Below are positions 60,946 to 64,000 of a stretch of 64,000 bases of DNA, piece after piece. The notes under the pieces were generated by a model. The model did no database searches. It was not told where the DNA came from and saw only the letters and a program-made list of their open reading frames with translations. The DNA is taken from positions 1 through 64,000 of the forward strand of contig NZ_JAAIXZ010000021.1 of assembly GCF_010894435.1 (NCBI RefSeq), given 5' to 3'. The position numbers were made by a program, and so were the translations under genes. The first letter of the stretch is position 1, and each line of letters starts with the position of its first letter. The DNA comes from Pyxidicoccus trucidator (GTDB lineage Bacteria > Myxococcota > Myxococcia > Myxococcales > Myxococcaceae).

Positions 60946-62562
60946 CTAGCCCCTCCGGAAGATGCTCCCGATCCTGGACAGGAGCCCGCCATTGTCGCTG
61001 CCGCTGCTGGCCGTGGGGCCCTGCTGCGGGTTGCGCGCGGCGGCTTCCTGGAGCGCCCGCTTCAGCTGCTCCGGCGTGTCACGCGTGGCGAGGTCCACCT
61101 TGCGCATGCCACTGGCCTCTTCCACCGTCACCTGGAGCAGACACTCCTCGGTGAGGCGGAAGTCGATCTTCCGGCCCGCGGCGGCGGCCGGTACGCGCAC
61201 GGTGCCCAGGTACTCGTTGTCCACCAGCATGTCGCTGTCGCCCTGGTAGATGTCCAGCTCGATGAAGGGCGAGCCCGGCTCCTTCGGCGGAGGCAGGCGG
61301 AAGCTCTTCACCAGCGGGATGAGCGAGTTCTTCTCGATGATGCGCTTCACGCGGCCGTTGGGCATCGCGTAGCCGATGGGCATGGACAGCGCATCCAGCA
61401 GCGTCACCGCGTCGATGCTGCCCAGCGAGTCGCCCAGCAGCGCCGCGCCCAGCGCCACGCACTCGTCCGGGTGGACGCCCTTGCGCGGGGCCTTGCCGAA
61501 GTGCGCTTGAATCTTCTGCTGCACCAGGGGCATGCGGCTCTGGCCGCCGACGAGGATGATCTCGTCGATCTCCGCGCGGGAGATGCCCTTCTCCTCCAGC
61601 ACCCGGTCGCAGATGTCGAAGGTGCGGTCCACCAGGTCGCCGGAGAGGCTGTTGAGGAACTCTCGCGTCAGGGGGATGCGCAGATCCAGCGGCTTGCCCT
61701 TGCGCTCGTCGATGAAGGGCAGGTCGATGACGACGTTGGGGATGAGCGTGAGGTCGATCTTCGCCGCTTCCGCCGCGTTCTTGATGCGCTGGAGGGCGAT
61801 GGGGTTCTCCGTGAGGTCGACCTTGTTCTCCTCGCGGAAGCGCTCCAGCACATACTCCATGATGCGGTTGTCGAAGTCCGTGCCGCCCAGGAAGGTGTCA
61901 CCGCCGGTGGCGAGCACCTCGAAGACGTTGCCGGCCAAATGCAGCACGGACACGTCGAACGTGCCGCCGCCCAGGTCATAGACGAGGACCTTCTGGTCCA
62001 GGCCGCGGTTGAAGCCGTAGGCCAGCGCCGCCGCGGTGGGCTCGTTGACGATGCGCTTCACGTCGAAGCCCGCCAGCCGGCCGGCCTCCTTCACCGCGTT
62101 GCGCTGGTTGTCGTTGTAGTAGGCCGGGACGGAGATGACCGCCGCGTCGATGGGGCCGCCCAGGAACTGCTCGGCGATGGTCTTCACCTGGCCCAGCACG
62201 AAGCTGGACACATGGGGCAGCGAGTACAGCTTGCCACCCAGCATCACCGCCGCGTCCCCGTTGGGGCCCTCGACGATGTCGTAGGGGAAGTACCCCTTGA
62301 GGTCCTCCACCACCTTGGAGTTGAACTTCCGGCCGATCAGCCGCTTCGTCCCCCAGAGGGTGTTGTGGGGGTTGGTGACCATCTGATCCTTGGCCACCCC
62401 GCCCACCATCAGGTCGCCACGGGACGACAGGGCGACCACGGACGGAAGGGTCAGGTTGCCGCGATCCGTGGGGACGATCTTCGGGATGCGGTTGCGCACG
62501 GAGGCCACCAACGTGTTGGTGGTGCCCAGGTCAATCCCGACGATGCGAGGTCTGTCCGCCAT
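60946..62562 (-). CDS. Short Hsp70 (DnaK-like) chaperone
   Basis: The 538-residue Hsp70 has a complete ATPase domain: GIDLGTTNTLVA (9-20), YDLGGGTFDVSV, VGGQSRMP, EPTAAALAYG. A shortened substrate-binding region follows. DnaK is about 610-640 residues, so most of the helical lid is missing; the tail is a low-complexity PQQGPTASSGSDNGG stretch ending in LLSRIGSIFRRG, possibly amphipathic and membrane-binding. No dnaJ or grpE nearby, so it is not the housekeeping DnaK. Myxobacteria encode many such paralogues, including the motility gene sglK; identity with any is not shown. A GTG start 15 codons upstream is possible. Confidence 0.88.
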   Translation of the reverse strand: MADRPRIVGIDLGTTNTLVASVRNRIPKIVPTDRGNLTLPSVVALSSRGDLMVGGVAKDQMVTNPHNTLWGTKRLIGRKFNSKVVEDLKGYFPYDIVEGPNGDAAVMLGGKLYSLPHVSSFVLGQVKTIAEQFLGGPIDAAVISVPAYYNDNQRNAVKEAGRLAGFDVKRIVNEPTAAALAYGFNRGLDQKVLVYDLGGGTFDVSVLHLAGNVFEVLATGGDTFLGGTDFDNRIMEYVLERFREENKVDLTENPIALQRIKNAAEAAKIDLTLIPNVVIDLPFIDERKGKPLDLRIPLTREFLNSLSGDLVDRTFDICDRVLEEKGISRAEIDEIILVGGQSRMPLVQQKIQAHFGKAPRKGVHPDECVALGAALLGDSLGSIDAVTLLDALSMPIGYAMPNGRVKRIIEKNSLIPLVKSFRLPPPKEPGSPFIELDIYQGDSDMLVDNEYLGTVRVPAAAAGRKIDFRLTEECLLQVTVEEASGMRKVDLATRDTPEQLKRALQEAAARNPQQGPTASSGSDNGGLLSRIGSIFRRG

Positions 62563-62653
62563 GAAGTTCGGGGGGCGTGGGCCAGTGGAGGCGCGCCTGC
62601 CCTCCACTCTCTATCACGTCGCGCGTGCGCGTGCGCGTTTCTGGGCGTCCGCC

Positions 62654-64000
62654 TCAGTCCCCCGGGTCCGGGTCGCCCGGCGGGGGCTCGGCCGCCCCCT
62701 CGGTGGGGACGACCGGAGTCTCCCCCCGGGGCAGGGCCAGCTCCAGCGCCTCGACGGAGGCCAGGACGAGCCGATCATAGGGCGCCTCCGCCCCCACCGG
62801 CAGCTCCTCGATGAACCGGGACACCCGCAGGAGGATGCGCTCCCCGTCCCGGGGCAGCACTGTCAGGGGGTACACCAGCGCCAGCTCGTCCCGGGCCCGC
62901 GTCATGGCCACGTAGAAAAGGCGGCGCTCCTCCTCTTCCTCCTCGGGCGACCGGGTGGCCAGCGACAGGGGGAAGCGGCCGTCGGCCAGCCAGAGGACGA
63001 AGACGGCCCGCCACTCCAGCCCCTTGGCCTGGTGCACGGTGGACAGCGTCAGGTACTCGTCCGGGGCGTCCGCCCCCAGGGCCTCCCCCGCGGCGAACTC
63101 CGCCACCAGGGCGATTTCGGACAGGAAGCGGGGCAGGTCCTCGAAGCGGCTGGCGAACTCCGCGAGCTGGCGGAGGTCCTCCTCCCGCAGCTCCTCCGCG
63201 GCGAACTCCGCCTTGAGGTACTCCGCGTACCCACCTGCCAGCACGTCTTCAATCAGCGCCCCGGGAGTGCGCAGCCCCTCCGGCCGGGTCAGTCGGAGCA
63301 TCAGGTCCGAGAAGCGCTGGAACCCCTTCTGGCCCTTGCGCGGCACGTGCGCGCGGACGTCGCCATGGGCCAGCCCCTCCGCCAGGGGCGTGCCCTCCGG
63401 CAGCGCGCGCAGGGACGTCCACAGATGCTCCGTCGTCGCGGGGCCCACGCCGGGCACCCGCCGCACCACCCGCTTGAAGGCGAGCTCGTCCGCGGGGTTG
63501 TTCACCAGCCGGAGGTGGGCCAGCACGTCCTTGACGTGGGACTGCTCGAAGAAGCGCACCCCGGAGCGCACCCGGAAGGGGATGCCCCGGCGCGCCAGCT
63601 CCAGCTGCAGCTCCAGGGAGTGGCTGTGGGCGCGGTAGAGGACGGCCATGGCCTCCAGCGACAGGCCCTCGTCGCGCAGCTCGAGGACGCGCTGGGCCAC
63701 GAAGGTGGCCTGCTCGGCGGCGTCCTTCGTGGGCACGACGACGGGCATGACGCCCGAGGGGCGCGCGGCGGTCAGCTCCTTGGGGAACTGCCGCTCGTTC
63801 CGGGAGATGGAGACGTTGGCCAGCCGGAGGATTTCGGGGGTGGAGCGGTAGTTGCGCGTGAGCGTGAAGACGGCGCAGCCGGGGTAGCGCTCGGGGAAGC
63901 CGATGATGTTGGTGAAGTCCGCGCCCCGGAAGCTGTAGATGGACTGGCAGTCGTCGCCCACCACCGTCAGGTCCTTGCGCTCCCCGGCGAGCAGGTCCAC
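62654..64000 (-). CDS. UvrD/PcrA-family ATP-dependent DNA helicase, N-terminus outside window
   Basis: The visible 448 residues are the C-terminal two thirds of a superfamily 1A helicase. They carry motif III VGDDCQSIYSFRGAD, motif IV LTRNYRST, motif V LSTVHQAKGLEW and motif VI RLFYVAMTRARDEL. Motifs I, Ia and II are cut off at the window edge. The tail ends in a Pro/Glu/Asp-rich stretch. It unwinds DNA 3' to 5' in repair or replication restart. The gene ends 91 bp before the Hsp70 start. Confidence 0.92.
   Translation of the reverse strand: MDLLAGERKDLTVVGDDCQSIYSFRGADFTNIIGFPERYPGCAVFTLTRNYRSTPEILRLANVSISRNERQFPKELTAARPSGVMPVVVPTKDAAEQATFVAQRVLELRDEGLSLEAMAVLYRAHSHSLELQLELARRGIPFRVRSGVRFFEQSHVKDVLAHLRLVNNPADELAFKRVVRRVPGVGPATTEHLWTSLRALPEGTPLAEGLAHGDVRAHVPRKGQKGFQRFSDLMLRLTRPEGLRTPGALIEDVLAGGYAEYLKAEFAAEELREEDLRQLAEFASRFEDLPRFLSEIALVAEFAAGEALGADAPDEYLTLSTVHQAKGLEWRAVFVLWLADGRFPLSLATRSPEEEEEERRLFYVAMTRARDELALVYPLTVLPRDGERILLRVSRFIEELPVGAEAPYDRLVLASVEALELALPRGETPVVPTEGAAEPPPGDPDPGD

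Overview
The window looks like the chromosome of a fruiting myxobacterium (Myxococcota, suborder Cystobacterineae). The evidence is very high GC with a strong third-position bias, a giant nonribosomal peptide synthetase (NRPS), many secreted lipoproteins, and a locus resembling the Stigmatella aurantiaca fruiting-body genes fbfA/fbfB. Assignment to genus is not possible from sequence alone.

Layout. (1) 1-1.3 kb: the right edge of what looks like an integrated element. It holds one cut-off hypothetical gene, a decayed second gene, a 9-bp direct repeat, and a 3'-terminal fragment resembling tmRNA (ssrA) followed by a perfect 12-bp terminator hairpin. (2) 1.36-32.4 kb: a biosynthetic cluster. 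A carbamoyltransferase with a C-terminal SCP2 lipid-binding domain diverges from a TauD/SyrP-like Fe(II)/2-oxoglutarate hydroxylase, which is followed by one 9,245-residue NRPS. The NRPS has eight C-A-T modules, an epimerase in module 5, and a terminal thioesterase. Hand-read specificity codes give Ala-Asn-Asn-Asn-D-Ser-Glu-X-X, where X is Gln-like but non-canonical. (3) 32.3-37.8 kb: an AraC regulator overlapping the NRPS 3' end in antisense, a PfpI/DJ-1-like lipoprotein, a nucleoside-hydrolase lipoprotein, a PLP aminotransferase and an esterase lipoprotein. Membership of these in the cluster is uncertain. (4) 38.0-46.6 kb: two tandem CmlA-type diiron beta-hydroxylases, a cysD-cysN-cysC sulfate-activation operon, a GNAT protein, a type II thioesterase and an Sfp-type phosphopantetheinyl transferase. 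The hydroxylases, thioesterase and phosphopantetheinyl transferase are natural partners of the NRPS. (5) 46.7-55.2 kb: an App1-type phosphatase, then a surface-glycan locus. A secreted radical-copper oxidase (fbfB-like) is divergent from a processive GT2 synthase (fbfA-like), which leads a tightly packed operon with a membrane-anchored coiled-coil adaptor, a periplasmic/outer-membrane coiled-coil protein and a secreted jelly-roll-like protein. (6) 55.2-64 kb: an MBL-Rieske fusion, a proline-rich-linker lipoprotein, TerC, a small unknown gene, tRNA-Val(CAC), a short Hsp70/SCP2/coiled-coil operon, and the C-terminal part of a UvrD-family helicase cut by the window edge.

Working model (inference). 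The NRPS makes a probably N-acylated octapeptide. Carrier-bound residues are beta-hydroxylated by the TauD-like and/or CmlA-like enzymes, and one hydroxyl is capped by carbamoylation, possibly with the SCP2 domain gripping a lipid tail. The phosphopantetheinyl transferase activates the carrier domains and the type II thioesterase clears misloaded ones. No dedicated exporter, MbtH-like protein or acyl-loading ligase was found in the window. The glycan locus is a separate, probably developmental, system.
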